Assembly (NCBI GenBank): GCA_963933055.1
Contig: CAWVSY010000023.1
Coordinates: 1 to 53,369, forward strand
Reading direction: 5' to 3'
Length of the DNA: 53,369 bases
From: Oleispira sp963933055
Lineage (GTDB): Bacteria; Pseudomonadota; Gammaproteobacteria; Pseudomonadales; Oceanobacteraceae
Shown: positions 25,869 to 34,071 of the stretch, in pieces
Position numbering within the stretch: the stretch's first letter is position 1
How the letters are laid out: each line of letters starts with the position of its first letter
Program-made: the position numbers and the translations under genes
The notes under the pieces: generated by a model
Seen by the model: only the letters and a program-made list of their open reading frames with translations
Databases searched by the model: none
Told to the model about the DNA's origin: nothing

Positions 25869-27095
25869 TTATAGTTGCTTATAAGAAGAGAAAAACTGCC
25901 CCATCTTATCAAGTGCAAGAGAGAGATCTTCAGGTCGCGGTAAAAACACAACACGAAAGTGATCAGGCTGCGCCCAGTTAAACGCAGTGCCATGCACGAT
26001 TAATATTTTTTGCTGCTCTAATAAATCCAATACCATGCGTTCATCGTTGTGGATATTGAATTTTTTAATGTCTACTTTAGGGAAGCAGTACAAGGCGCCC
26101 ATTGGCTTTGTGCAGCTGATGCCTGGGATGCTATTCAACGCTTCGTAAGCAATGTTACGTTGCTCGTAAATACGTCCACCCGGTGCTACTAAATCATTGA
26201 TACTTTGATAGCCGCCTAAAGAAGTTTGAATGGCGTGTTGAGACGGCACGTTTGCGCACAGGCGCATGGATGCCAGCATTTCTAAGCCTTCAATATAATC
26301 TTTGGCTTTGTGTTTAGCGCCACTAATAATCATCCAGCCTGCACGGAAACCCGCTAGGCGATAATTCTTAGATAGACCATTGAAGGTAATGAATAATAAA
26401 TCATCCGCTAAAGATGCCGTTGATGTGTGCGTTGCACCATCAAATAAAATTTTGTCGTAGATCTCATCAGAAAAAACAATCAAATTGTTTTCTCGTGCGA
26501 TTTCAATTAATTCTACTAAGACTTCATCTGGATAAACCGCCCCAGTTGGGTTGTTTGGGTTTATCAGAACTAAGGCTTTGGTATTTTTATTCACTTTTTT
26601 GCGAATGTCGTCCATATCTGGGAACCAGTTGGAACTTTCATCGCAGTGATAGTGCACCGGGGTGCCACCGGCTAAGCTCACTGCACCTGTCCATAATGGA
26701 TAATCAGGGGACGGGATGAGCACTTCGTCGTTGCTATTTAATAAACCCTGCATCGACATAACAATCAGTTCACTCACACCATTCCCTAGAATGATGTCTT
26801 CGATGTTAACGTCTTTAATGCCTTTTTGCTGGCAGTATTGCATAACTGCTTTACGAGCAGAAAATAGGCCTTTTGAATCGCAATAGCCTTCAGAATCGGG
26901 CAAGTTTAAGATAACATCTTGAATGATTTCTTCAGGAGCATCTAAGCCAAAAGGTTTTGGATTGCCAATATTCAATTTTAGAATGCGATGGCCATCTTCT
27001 TCCATTTTCTTGGCGGCATGCGCAACAGGCCCACGAAGATCGTAAAAGACATTGGCCAGTTTTTTGGATTTGAGAATATCCTGCATGGAGCGCAT
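25869..27095 (-). CDS. alaA: Alanine transaminase AlaA-like PLP aminotransferase
   Basis: The 408-residue class I aminotransferase closely resembles E. coli AlaA (YfbQ), which makes alanine from glutamate and pyruvate. The start KLANVFYDLRGPV and KLNIGNPKPFG are typical. NPNNPTGAVYP and the PLP-lysine region FNGLSKNYRLAGFRAGW (Lys near 240) are complete, and the C-terminal Arg (FRVVFLPR) is present. It is transcribed divergently from msrB and leads a two-gene unit with the hypothetical gene. Confidence 0.93.
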   Translation of the reverse strand: MRSMQDILKSKKLANVFYDLRGPVAHAAKKMEEDGHRILKLNIGNPKPFGLDAPEEIIQDVILNLPDSEGYCDSKGLFSARKAVMQYCQQKGIKDVNIEDIILGNGVSELIVMSMQGLLNSNDEVLIPSPDYPLWTGAVSLAGGTPVHYHCDESSNWFPDMDDIRKKVNKNTKALVLINPNNPTGAVYPDEVLVELIEIARENNLIVFSDEIYDKILFDGATHTSTASLADDLLFITFNGLSKNYRLAGFRAGWMIISGAKHKAKDYIEGLEMLASMRLCANVPSQHAIQTSLGGYQSINDLVAPGGRIYEQRNIAYEALNSIPGISCTKPMGALYCFPKVDIKKFNIHNDERMVLDLLEQQKILIVHGTAFNWAQPDHFRVVFLPRPEDLSLALDKMGQFFSSYKQL

Positions 27096-27188
27096 TCCAC
27101 CTTAATTAAAAAGTCACATAATATATAAACGACTAATGATACTCTTGAATGATTAAAATTTACAGAGATTGAAAGTGAGTAATTGCGA

Positions 27189-27596
27189 ATGAGTTCAGGT
27201 AAAGAGAAAATAATTAAAACCCCGCAGCAGTGGGCTGAAATACTGGATGAAGAAAGTTATCGTATTACCCGTGAAAAGGGCACCGAACCTGCATTCAGTG
27301 GTAAATACGATGGTTGCGATAAAAGCGGCCAATATCAGTGTATTTGTTGCGGAGAAGTATTGTTTGAGTCTGGCGATAAGTTTAATGCAGGCTGTGGTTG
27401 GCCAAGCTTTACTCAGCCTGCATCAACAGACGTTATTGAAGAAAAGAAAGACATTAGCCATTTCATGGTGCGAACAGAAGTATTATGCCGTCGTTGTGAT
27501 GCGCATCTTGGCCACGTTTTTCCTGATGGTCCCGCACCTACAGGGCTTCGCTATTGCATTAATTCGGCTGCGATAAAGCTGGATGAAGAGCATTAG
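27189..27596 (+). CDS. msrB: Peptide-methionine (R)-S-oxide reductase MsrB
   Basis: MsrB reduces the R form of methionine sulfoxide in proteins with thioredoxin. The 135-residue protein has zinc-binding Cys51/Cys54 (CICC) and Cys100/Cys103 (CRRC), the GCGWPSF motif, and catalytic Cys123 in RYCINSAA. The ATG at 27189 is preferred to a TTG two codons before, although its ribosome site is weak (AAAGTGAG). It stands before gpx and the OhrR-like regulator, forming an oxidant-repair neighbourhood. Confidence 0.95.
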   Translation: MSSGKEKIIKTPQQWAEILDEESYRITREKGTEPAFSGKYDGCDKSGQYQCICCGEVLFESGDKFNAGCGWPSFTQPASTDVIEEKKDISHFMVRTEVLCRRCDAHLGHVFPDGPAPTGLRYCINSAAIKLDEEH

Positions 27597-27634
27597 AGTC
27601 GGCCTTCGGATTTAGCCATTGTTACGGTCATTGC

Positions 27635-27689
27635 TTGAAATTTGACCGTTTCGTGCTAGTGTATTGCGCACAATAAAATTTTACGCAAT
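27635..27689 (+). promoter_or_regulatory. Candidate promoter and inverted repeat upstream of gpx
   Basis: TTGAAA (27635-27640) and TAGTGT (27657-27662) are 16 bases apart. Immediately after follows an inverted repeat, ATTGCG (27663-27668) and CGCAAT (27684-27689), separated by 15 bases. The position, overlapping the expected start of transcription, suits a repressor; the MarR/OhrR-like protein encoded two genes later is the obvious candidate. Confidence 0.45.
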
Positions 27690-27709
27690 ATTATGATGGA
27701 GATCGGTTT

Positions 27710-28192
27710 ATGACGTTATTACAAAAGAAAATGCCTTTGTTATCGGGAGAAGTTCAAGACTTATCTGAATACAAAGGGAAGGTTGTTTTAGTGGTCAATA
27801 CCGCGAGTAAGTGTGGTTTTACGTATCAGTATGAAGGCCTTGAAGCCTTGTATGAGCAATATAAAGACCAGGGTTTGGAGGTATTAGGCTTCCCTTGTAA
27901 TCAGTTTGGCGAGCAAGAAAAAGGCGCAGATACTGAAATTGCCAGTTTTTGCCAAAAGAACTATGGCGTTAGTTTTCCGATGTTTTCTAAAATAGACGTT
28001 AATGGTGATGATGCGGCGCCGCTTTATCAAGAGCTGAAGTCACAAGCGCCAGGCATTTTAGGCACGAAAAAAATCAAATGGAATTTCACTAAATTTCTTA
28101 TTAATAAGCAAGGCGAAGTTGTCGATCGCTATGCGCCAACAACCAAGCCTCAAGCATTGCAGGATGACATTGAGAAGTTACTCGCTCAGTAA
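27710..28192 (+). CDS. Glutathione/thioredoxin-dependent peroxidase
   Basis: The 160-residue protein of the GPx family reduces hydrogen peroxide and lipid peroxides. Catalytic Cys35 lies in NTASKCGFTYQY, the Gln in FPCNQFGEQE, and the Trp-Asn pair in KWNFTKFLI, so the full tetrad is present. The second Cys further along (SFCQKNYG) suggests recycling by thioredoxin, as in short bacterial GPx. GGAG before the ATG supports the start. It precedes the OhrR-like regulator by 52 bases and probably shares its transcript. Confidence 0.93.
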   Translation: MTLLQKKMPLLSGEVQDLSEYKGKVVLVVNTASKCGFTYQYEGLEALYEQYKDQGLEVLGFPCNQFGEQEKGADTEIASFCQKNYGVSFPMFSKIDVNGDDAAPLYQELKSQAPGILGTKKIKWNFTKFLINKQGEVVDRYAPTTKPQALQDDIEKLLAQ

Positions 28193-28244
28193 TTGCTGAT
28201 GTTATATCCAGAGTTGTGCAACATGTTAAAGAAGGTTTGTATTC

Positions 28245-28715
28245 ATGGCAGATGAAAAAGCTGCACTAAGCGCGTGTCCCGCGCTTCACCTTGAAAATCA
28301 ATTGTGTTTTAGCTTGTACCGTTTATCAAGAATGGTGACTCAAAGCTATACGCCATTATTAAAGCCATTGGATATTACGTATCCGCAATATTTGGTATTA
28401 CTTGTATTGTGGCGAAACGAAGAAGATGGCTTAACATCAATGAGCGTTAGTCAGCTAACAAGGGCGCTGCAACTCGATACAGGCACGGTAACGCCGTTAT
28501 TGAAGCGTATGGAGGTTAAGGGGATATTAGGGCGTCAGCGTGATACTGACGATGAAAGGGTCGTCTTAGTTCAGTTAACCGAGCATGGTCTTGGCTTGCG
28601 TGAATTGGCTAAACCCATTCCTGGTAAACTGATGTGTCAGGTAGAAATGAGCTCTGAAGAACTGTTGATTTTGCAAAGCACTCTGCGAGGGTTGATTCAA
28701 AAAATTAACCCTTAG
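28245..28715 (+). CDS. MarR-family organic peroxide-sensing regulator (OhrR-like)
   Basis: The 156-residue protein has the OhrR-type N-terminus HLENQLCFSLYRLSR with sensing Cys21. The winged-helix core is YPQYLVLLVLW, SVSQLTRALQLDTGTVTPLLKRME and the wing DTDDERVVLVQLTEHG. OhrR represses peroxidase genes until the Cys is oxidised by organic peroxides. Linkage to gpx instead of ohr suggests that gpx is its target. AGAAGG before the ATG supports the start. Confidence 0.88.
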   Translation: MADEKAALSACPALHLENQLCFSLYRLSRMVTQSYTPLLKPLDITYPQYLVLLVLWRNEEDGLTSMSVSQLTRALQLDTGTVTPLLKRMEVKGILGRQRDTDDERVVLVQLTEHGLGLRELAKPIPGKLMCQVEMSSEELLILQSTLRGLIQKINP

Positions 28716-28744
28716 TGCTGGGTGAAGATTACAATTTCCTCAAA

Positions 28745-28772
28745 CAATGGCTACTTATTTAGGTAGCCATTG
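28745..28772. terminator. Perfect hairpin between ohrR-like and kinase genes
   Basis: CAATGGCTAC TTATTTAG GTAGCCATTG is a perfect 10-pair stem between two convergent genes, 30 bases after the plus-strand stop. The minus-strand kinase's stop codon lies in its loop. It lacks U tracts, so it may be a rho-independent-like stop of low efficiency or an mRNA end stabiliser. Confidence 0.5.
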
Positions 28773-30989
28773 TCGTAAGGCATGATTCAGTTGTTCTTGA
28801 GTGAAAGGCTTACTAATAAAATCGTTCATTCCTGATTGCAAGCATGCAAGACGTTCATCTTCGGATTCAAACCCTGTTAGAGCAACGATGGGGGTTTTTT
28901 GATTCAGTTGTGAGCGCCTAATTTGGCGGGTTGCTTGAAAGCCATCCATGATAGGCATTTGGCAATCCATAAATATCATGTCGTACTGTTTGCGGTTGGC
29001 AATGTTAACGGCTTCTTTGCCGTCTTCTACCATGTCAACTTCAACGTTTAAATTTCGCAGAAAGCGTTGACTCAACATGCGATTAATAATGTTGTCTTCT
29101 ACTAATAATACCTTGGCCATAATCGTGGGTGATTGCTCTGATTGGATCAGCCCACAGGCTTCGGTGATTAAATTGTATAGGTTTCCCTCATTGATCTGCT
29201 TTAAAGTCAGTAAGTTCACATCATTGATTTTATGTTTGTTCTGAAACTTGGCCCCAATACCAATAATAAAGCGAATATCATCGTGGCTAGGTAACGCTTC
29301 ATTATCGGTAATCAATAATACCGGTTGCTTGCTCAGGCTGTTCGACAAGACGTAAGGCAGCTGCCATTGGTCTAAAAACAGTATCAGTTGTGCGAGCAGA
29401 GTATTTTGATTGATGTTTAGGCAAATACCTCCGCTAGGAAGTCTCTTACGCAGCTCTTCTAGCGCCTGTACACCATTTAATAGCGGTAGCTGCAGGCTGA
29501 GCTCATTTTCATTTTGTGAGTTGATGCTGATGTACATGTTGCCATCAAGAAACTCCGTTAAATCTCGGCTGTAGGCAAGGCCCATAGACGTTAATGGATT
29601 GGCGGTATAGCTATTGCTGAAAGGCGTAATCATTTGTTCAAACAAAGCATCGTTTAGCCTCAAATCTGGGGCAGAAAAATGGAAAATAATACCCTGTTCA
29701 TTTTCAGAGATGGCGATGTTAATTCTTTGCTCTGGGGTATTGTTTAAAATATTGGCCATTAAATTGTATAAAAGCTGTTCTATTTCTTGGCGATTACCAA
29801 TGTGGCTCTTGGCTAAATCTATTTGGTAGCGAGCATCAATTTGAAAAGACACATCATTATGGTTAATGATTTTATCCGTAATATCACTGATTAAATTGCT
29901 GATGCTAAACGGACTGGCGCTATTGCTGTTTTGCGGATGCTTTAGTTGTGCAATGAGCTCAAGCTCGCTTAATAAAGACAATACTTTCTTATTGTAGTTA
30001 ACCGCTCCTTCAAGTGAAGCGCTGTGTGTTGCATCGCTATGATCGTCGCTGAGAAAATGCAGAGTATGTATCGTATTGGTGATAGGGACTCTCAGTTCAT
30101 AAGAGAGGTTTTTTAATAAATGGGTTTGGCTTTGGTTGAACTGCTCTAAATTACTTTGTGTTCGTTTCAGCTCATTATTAACGTTTTGTAATTCATAGTT
30201 GATGCCGGAAATAGCTTCTGTGCGTTTATTAACTAAGGCTTCTAAGTTGCTTGAATAGTCATTAATAGTGAATTCGGCGGCTTTAAGGCGGCTAATGTGG
30301 TCGTGGGTTGTGCGCAATAGTGCAGAGAACTGGTTGATGAGCACGCCAATCTCATCTTTTCGTGTGCTGCTTATATTCTGAATGCTAGACAGTTCAATGG
30401 CGCTTGGGTCGATTTTCTGTAAGCGGCTGGCCAGCATACTAACGGGGAGGCTGACTAAACGATAGAATAGGAAGTAAATAATTAACGCGATGCAGATACT
30501 GTAGATTAATCCTGAAACCAGAGTGCGTTTGATGTCTTCAAAAAATAATTCACTTTGCTGGCAATGATTAAGTTCTAACGTTAATTTGCCTAAATAAGTG
30601 CCACGATAATTAATAGGGTATTCAAAATGTGGGTTGGCGCCATGCAGCAGGGTATTGATGTTCGATGGTTTGCACGGTTTGGGAATGCTTGAAATGCCTA
30701 TTTCTCCGCCCTTGGTATCAAAAATAGCGGCGTTTAAAATACCTGGGTGCTCAGCGAGGCCGTTGATCAGTTGTTGTTTGAGTTGAGTATTAAAATTGTA
30801 GGTAGCGATGCTAATTGAGGGCAGAGTTGTTGAAATTAATGAGTTGATGAAGATGTGATTGCGCTGCTCTCGCTGTTCGAGATTAGACCAGATTTGGTGT
30901 CCGCTAATTAAAAACCCCAATACCGCTGCTGTTAGTACACTATAAAGTGCTACCTTGAATGCAAGATTGGTTTGTAATTTATTAAACAT
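28755..30989 (-). CDS. Hybrid histidine kinase-like receptor with degenerate catalytic core and intact receiver
   Basis: The 744-residue protein has a membrane helix (about 11-33), a periplasmic sensor domain to about 155, a second helix (156-178), a HAMP-like linker, a coiled coil (about 240-290), HisKA and HATPase-like domains, and a C-terminal receiver. The expected H-box His is Tyr297 (NLSYELRVPITN; codon TAT at 30099-30101). The ATPase domain keeps an N-box-like YNLMANILNN, but the DxGxG box reads SAPDLRLND and the second glycine box is SMGLAYS. The receiver (LLVEDNIINRML, MIFMDCQMPIMDG, SKPFT) has its Asp and Lys. It therefore looks like a sensor that cannot autophosphorylate. Another kinase, such as the 7TMR-DISM hybrid in this window, may phosphorylate it. 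Confidence 0.85.
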   Translation of the reverse strand: MFNKLQTNLAFKVALYSVLTAAVLGFLISGHQIWSNLEQREQRNHIFINSLISTTLPSISIATYNFNTQLKQQLINGLAEHPGILNAAIFDTKGGEIGISSIPKPCKPSNINTLLHGANPHFEYPINYRGTYLGKLTLELNHCQQSELFFEDIKRTLVSGLIYSICIALIIYFLFYRLVSLPVSMLASRLQKIDPSAIELSSIQNISSTRKDEIGVLINQFSALLRTTHDHISRLKAAEFTINDYSSNLEALVNKRTEAISGINYELQNVNNELKRTQSNLEQFNQSQTHLLKNLSYELRVPITNTIHTLHFLSDDHSDATHSASLEGAVNYNKKVLSLLSELELIAQLKHPQNSNSASPFSISNLISDITDKIINHNDVSFQIDARYQIDLAKSHIGNRQEIEQLLYNLMANILNNTPEQRINIAISENEQGIIFHFSAPDLRLNDALFEQMITPFSNSYTANPLTSMGLAYSRDLTEFLDGNMYISINSQNENELSLQLPLLNGVQALEELRKRLPSGGICLNINQNTLLAQLILFLDQWQLPYVLSNSLSKQPVLLITDNEALPSHDDIRFIIGIGAKFQNKHKINDVNLLTLKQINEGNLYNLITEACGLIQSEQSPTIMAKVLLVEDNIINRMLSQRFLRNLNVEVDMVEDGKEAVNIANRKQYDMIFMDCQMPIMDGFQATRQIRRSQLNQKTPIVALTGFESEDERLACLQSGMNDFISKPFTQEQLNHALRQWLPK

Positions 30990-31046
30990 TAACGTTGAGT
31001 CCTGCTTATAGTGCGGTATCTGAATAGCTTATCATTCATTACCTGC

Positions 31047-31808
31047 TTAAGGATCATAAAGCTGTTTTTTTTGCCAATCTTGATCTATTTCTTCCTGTTT
31101 ATCAAATTCCTCTTCTAATCGCTTGGTACTGCTGGGCTTCGATTGTTTTACGATCTCATGTTGCTGGGCTAATAATTCATTACAGCTGATCAGCCTATTT
31201 TTCAAACTGTTGGGCAGGGGGTCTACTTTAAGCAGTAATGCTTTGATTTTTTTAAGGGCTAGGCTGGCCGCTTGTGGGTCTTGGTTTTTGATGGCTTTAT
31301 CGGCGTCTTGTTGGAGGTAGTGACAAGCCAGCTTTATTTTGCTGATTTTTGTACTGCTCGCCAGAGATAGGGCTTCTTTGCGTGAAATTGCACGCCTTGA
31401 AAGGGATTGCCGAATCAATTGGATGATGGACTTCATTTGTAACAATTGTTTTTGCTGCTTTTCTGGCTTTCTAGTGCGGGACTGTTTACGCACCTTTTTA
31501 GTTTCGCTTATCCAAATTTGGGCTTGTTCTTGTGTATTCTGGCTGCGCTTGTCAGGCTGAATATTGTATTTGATCAGCTGCTTAATACTGTCGTCGACAC
31601 TTTTAGAAAGAAAGTGGAGAAGGGTATCGTCTAAAAAGTGTGCGAGTGAATCGACTATTTGGTGTATTTGTGCAATTTGTGAAGTGAATATCACGGTTTT
31701 TCGTGCACGCTCAATCGCCCTTTGTTTCTTTATTTGAAAAATCCAAAGCACGGCAATACACAATAAACTTACGAGTATTACTGTAAAAATGAGGTTTGTT
31801 GTCGACAT
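31047..31808 (-). CDS. Membrane-anchored hypothetical protein, 253 residues
   Basis: An N-terminal membrane helix (about 6-24) is followed by a cytoplasmic, highly basic and Gln-rich helical region with long predicted coiled coils (KKVRKQSRTRKPEKQQKQLLQMK). There is no recognisable domain. It starts 57 bases upstream of the pseudokinase gene in the same direction, so it is probably its operon partner. Confidence 0.65.
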   Translation of the reverse strand: MSTTNLIFTVILVSLLCIAVLWIFQIKKQRAIERARKTVIFTSQIAQIHQIVDSLAHFLDDTLLHFLSKSVDDSIKQLIKYNIQPDKRSQNTQEQAQIWISETKKVRKQSRTRKPEKQQKQLLQMKSIIQLIRQSLSRRAISRKEALSLASSTKISKIKLACHYLQQDADKAIKNQDPQAASLALKKIKALLLKVDPLPNSLKNRLISCNELLAQQHEIVKQSKPSSTKRLEEEFDKQEEIDQDWQKKQLYDP

Positions 31809-31883
31809 TGGTTAAATTACACTCTGTTTTAGGGCGTGGAACGATTAATTTACTTAATTACAGTTTAGACCTAAAAAAAGGGG

Positions 31884-31912
31884 TTGACTCAAATGCGTAT
31901 CCTTCATAGAAT
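31884..31912 (+). promoter_or_regulatory. Promoter of first tRNA-Glu/Gly pair
   Basis: TTGACT (31884-31889) and TAGAAT (31907-31912) are separated by exactly 17 bases. A GC-rich discriminator GCGCGCC follows, typical of growth-rate-controlled stable RNA promoters. The first tRNA-Glu begins 23 bases downstream. Confidence 0.8.
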
Positions 31913-31934
31913 GCGCGCCGTTGATTAGCAAGAC

Positions 31935-32010
31935 GTCCCCATCGTCTAGAGGCCTAGGACACCGCCCTTTCACGGCGGTAACAGGGGTTCGAATCCCCTT
32001 GGGGATACCA
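31935..32010 (+). tRNA. tRNA-Glu (anticodon TTC), copy 1
   Basis: A 76-base cloverleaf with encoded CCA. The acceptor GTCCCCA pairs with TGGGGAT, allowing a wobble; the anticodon stem CCGCC/GGCGG encloses CTTTCAC with anticodon TTC; the T-arm GGGGTTCGAATCCCC is complete. It reads Glu codons GAA and GAG and is identical to copy 2. Confidence 0.97.
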
Positions 32011-32059
32011 TCCTTCTTCGGAAAGATTGGTATCAGTACGTGGTTAATCAATGTGTGAT

Positions 32060-32135
32060 GCGGAAATAGCTCAGCTGGTAGAGCATAACCTTGCCAAGGT
32101 TGGGGTCGGGAGTTCGAGTCTCCTTTTCCGCTCCA
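32060..32135 (+). tRNA. tRNA-Gly (anticodon GCC), copy 1
   Basis: A 76-base cloverleaf with encoded CCA: acceptor GCGGAAA with TTTCCGC, anticodon loop TTGCCAA with GCC, and T-arm with GTTCGAGTC. It is transcribed with tRNA-Glu copy 1, 49 bases apart. It differs from copy 2 at one D-loop base (C at 32075). Confidence 0.97.
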
Positions 32136-32191
32136 AATAACTTATTTTTACTAGGCTAAAGTTAAGTTATTGATTTGTAAGAATAAATTAC

Positions 32192-32219
32192 TTGCAAATA
32201 AAAATTTGATGTGTAGAAT
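32192..32219 (+). promoter_or_regulatory. Promoter of second tRNA-Glu/Gly pair
   Basis: TTGCAA (32192-32197) and TAGAAT (32214-32219), 16 bases apart, precede the second tRNA-Glu by 20 bases. The discriminator is less GC-rich than that of the first copy. Confidence 0.65.
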
Positions 32220-32239
32220 GTACATCACTCAAACGGTGT

Positions 32240-32315
32240 GTCCCCATCGTCTAGAGGCCTAGGACACCGCCCTTTCACGGCGGTAACAGGGGTTCGAATC
32301 CCCTTGGGGATACCA
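32240..32315 (+). tRNA. tRNA-Glu (anticodon TTC), copy 2
   Basis: Identical over 76 bases to tRNA-Glu copy 1, including encoded CCA. Anticodon TTC. It starts the second Glu-Gly pair, 104 bases after the first tRNA-Gly. Confidence 0.97.
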
Positions 32316-32401
32316 TTCTTTCTCACGAAAGAACGTATTGACAAGATCGAAGGTAGCAAGTGAAGTTGTTATCTTGCTGAGGAATCAGTTAAATCATTCA
32401 T

Positions 32402-32477
32402 GCGGAAATAGCTCAGTTGGTAGAGCATAACCTTGCCAAGGTTGGGGTCGGGAGTTCGAGTCTCCTTTTCCGCTCCA
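32402..32477 (+). tRNA. tRNA-Gly (anticodon GCC), copy 2
   Basis: Matches copy 1 except for T at 32417 in the D-loop. Anticodon GCC, encoded CCA. The spacer from tRNA-Glu copy 2 is 86 bases, against 49 in the first pair, and of different sequence. A terminator follows directly. Confidence 0.97.
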
Positions 32478-32486
32478 AATTCTAAA

Positions 32487-32518
32487 AGTCGCTTCAGTCA
32501 CCTGAAGCGGCTTTTTTT
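32487..32518 (+). terminator. Terminator after tRNA pair 2
   Basis: AGTCGCTTCAG TCAC CTGAAGCGGCT is followed by a seven-base T tract (32512-32518). A typical rho-independent terminator, 9 bases after the CCA of the last tRNA. Confidence 0.9.
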
Positions 32519-32555
32519 ATGCCTGTTATTTGAGTTTGGCTTAATTGCAGGCGTA

Positions 32556-32594
32556 AAAAAGCCCTGCGGAACTTTTAGCAAGATCGGCAGGGCT
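32556..32594 (-). terminator. Terminator of the PA2817-like gene
   Basis: On the minus strand AGCCCTGC (complement of 32587-32594) pairs with GCAGGGCT (complement of 32560-32567) around a 19-base loop, with a T tract after it (A's at 32554-32560 on the plus strand). It follows the minus-strand gene ending at 32613 by about 18 bases. Confidence 0.8.
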
Positions 32595-32612
32595 GTTTTA
32601 GCAAAACGTTGG

Positions 32613-33017
32613 CTATTTTTTGGTATCAAAAATAGCTTCGCGTGATAGCGTATAATTAAACGGTGCATTGCGCAGCATGGCTTCAGCCATTGCGTCATCG
32701 AGTAGCTGGTATTTTTCGATTTCGTCATCTGGCATAAAATGAAGGCAGTCGCCACCAAAGAACCACAGTAGATCTCGATGAATGGCAGGTGCTAATTCAG
32801 GGTTGTGTGTCAAAAAGCGGTGAAGCCATTGCTGCCCTTCGAAGATTGCTGAATCATACTGTTGCGCAGAAGGATCTTTTAAAGACTCAATCAGTTGGCC
32901 AAGTTGCTGTAGAATGGTGTTTTCTTGATTGTATTCTTGATCTGATTGTTCCAACTTAGCTAATTGTATGGCTAGTTGGTTTAATAATTCTACATGGTAG
33001 GCGAGCCGTTGATTCAT
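32613..33017 (-). CDS. Conserved hypothetical protein (PA2817-like)
   Basis: The 134-residue, acidic, all-helical cytoplasmic protein resembles the PA2817 family of pseudomonads and relatives. Useful segments are LTHNPELAPAIHRDLLWFFGGDCLHFMPDDEI and a conserved C-terminal F-D. No function is known. It is transcribed divergently from the ABC exporter operon, sharing a gap of 72 bases, and is followed by its own terminator. Confidence 0.7.
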   Translation of the reverse strand: MNQRLAYHVELLNQLAIQLAKLEQSDQEYNQENTILQQLGQLIESLKDPSAQQYDSAIFEGQQWLHRFLTHNPELAPAIHRDLLWFFGGDCLHFMPDDEIEKYQLLDDAMAEAMLRNAPFNYTLSREAIFDTKK

Positions 33018-33089
33018 ATATGTTCTCTTTTGGTTCTAGCTTCTGGCTTAAATGATTCTATCTTAAATGGTTTTAGATAAAGGTTTAAT

Positions 33090-34070
33090 ATGACTGCTGC
33101 ATTATCCATCCAAGGACTAGAGAAAGTCTACGGAAATGGCTTTAAAGCATTAAAAGGAATTGATTTAACCGTTCAGCGTGGTGATTTTTTTGCTTTGCTT
33201 GGACCTAATGGTGCTGGTAAATCGACAACGCTGGGTATTGTTTCATCCTTGGTGCAAAAAACGTCGGGCAGTGTGTCGATTATGGGTCACGATTTAGTGA
33301 CGGATACCTTTGCAGCAAAACAGTGTTTAGGGGTCGTGCCACAAGAATTTAACTTCAATCAGTTTGAAAAAGTATATGACGTTGTTATTACTCAGGCGGG
33401 TTATTACGGTCTGACGGGAAAGCAGGTGGCATCTCATGCTGAAGTCCTGCTAAAGGCGTTGGATTTGTGGGATAAGCGCGATGAGTGTTCTAGGATGCTT
33501 TCGGGTGGCATGAAGCGCCGCTTAATGATTGCGCGTGCATTGATTCACAAGCCGCAGATTTTGATTTTGGATGAGCCTACCGCAGGTGTCGATATTGAGT
33601 TGCGTCGCTCCATGTGGGAGTTTATGAAAGCGTTGAATGAAGAAGGCACCACCATTATTCTGACAACGCACTACTTAGAAGAAGCTGAACAATTATGCAA
33701 AAATATTGCGATTATTAATGACGGTGAAATTGTCACGAATACCAGTATTAAAGCGCTATTGAGTCAGTTAAAAACAGAAACTTTTGTTTTGGATGTGGAA
33801 GGGGACTTAGCTTCTTTGTCAGCTCTAGGTTCTTTGCCGCAGATGGCTGATTATCAAATAGTAAAAGTGGATGATGACCATATAGAAGTGACTGTCGACA
33901 AGGGGCAAGGGCTGAATGATATTTTCAGTGCTTTGACCGCTGCTAATATTCAGGTGCGCAGCATGCGAACCAAAGCGAATAGATTAGAAGAGTTATTTGT
34001 TAACTTGGTTCAAGATCATAATATCGAAAGTAAGACTGACCGTGTGAGTCAGCAAAAAAAGGAGGGCTAG
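33090..34070 (+). CDS. yadG: ABC exporter ATP-binding protein (YadG-like)
   Basis: The 326-residue ATPase has Walker A GPNGAGKST (about 38-46), signature LSGGMKRRL, Walker B ILILDEPTAGVD and switch His (TTHYLEEAE). The order and length match YadG of E. coli, the ATPase of an ABC-2 type exporter of unknown substrate. It has a C-terminal extension (about 230-326) ending in a Lys-rich tail. The stop is followed after one base by the start of the permease gene, so the two are translationally coupled. Confidence 0.9.
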   Translation: MTAALSIQGLEKVYGNGFKALKGIDLTVQRGDFFALLGPNGAGKSTTLGIVSSLVQKTSGSVSIMGHDLVTDTFAAKQCLGVVPQEFNFNQFEKVYDVVITQAGYYGLTGKQVASHAEVLLKALDLWDKRDECSRMLSGGMKRRLMIARALIHKPQILILDEPTAGVDIELRRSMWEFMKALNEEGTTIILTTHYLEEAEQLCKNIAIINDGEIVTNTSIKALLSQLKTETFVLDVEGDLASLSALGSLPQMADYQIVKVDDDHIEVTVDKGQGLNDIFSALTAANIQVRSMRTKANRLEELFVNLVQDHNIESKTDRVSQQKKEG

Positions 34071-34071
34071 C

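Noticed and set aside
32338..32366. TTGACA inside the second tRNA spacer as a further promoter
   Set aside because: No reasonable -10 box lies at the correct distance; the upstream promoter already serves the pair.
31935..32477. tRNA array as an attachment site of an integrated element
   Set aside because: No integrase, no partial tRNA repeat elsewhere and no foreign-looking genes beside it.
32498..32758. 86-codon frame on the minus strand
   Set aside because: Overlaps the PA2817-like gene in another phase and runs through two terminators.
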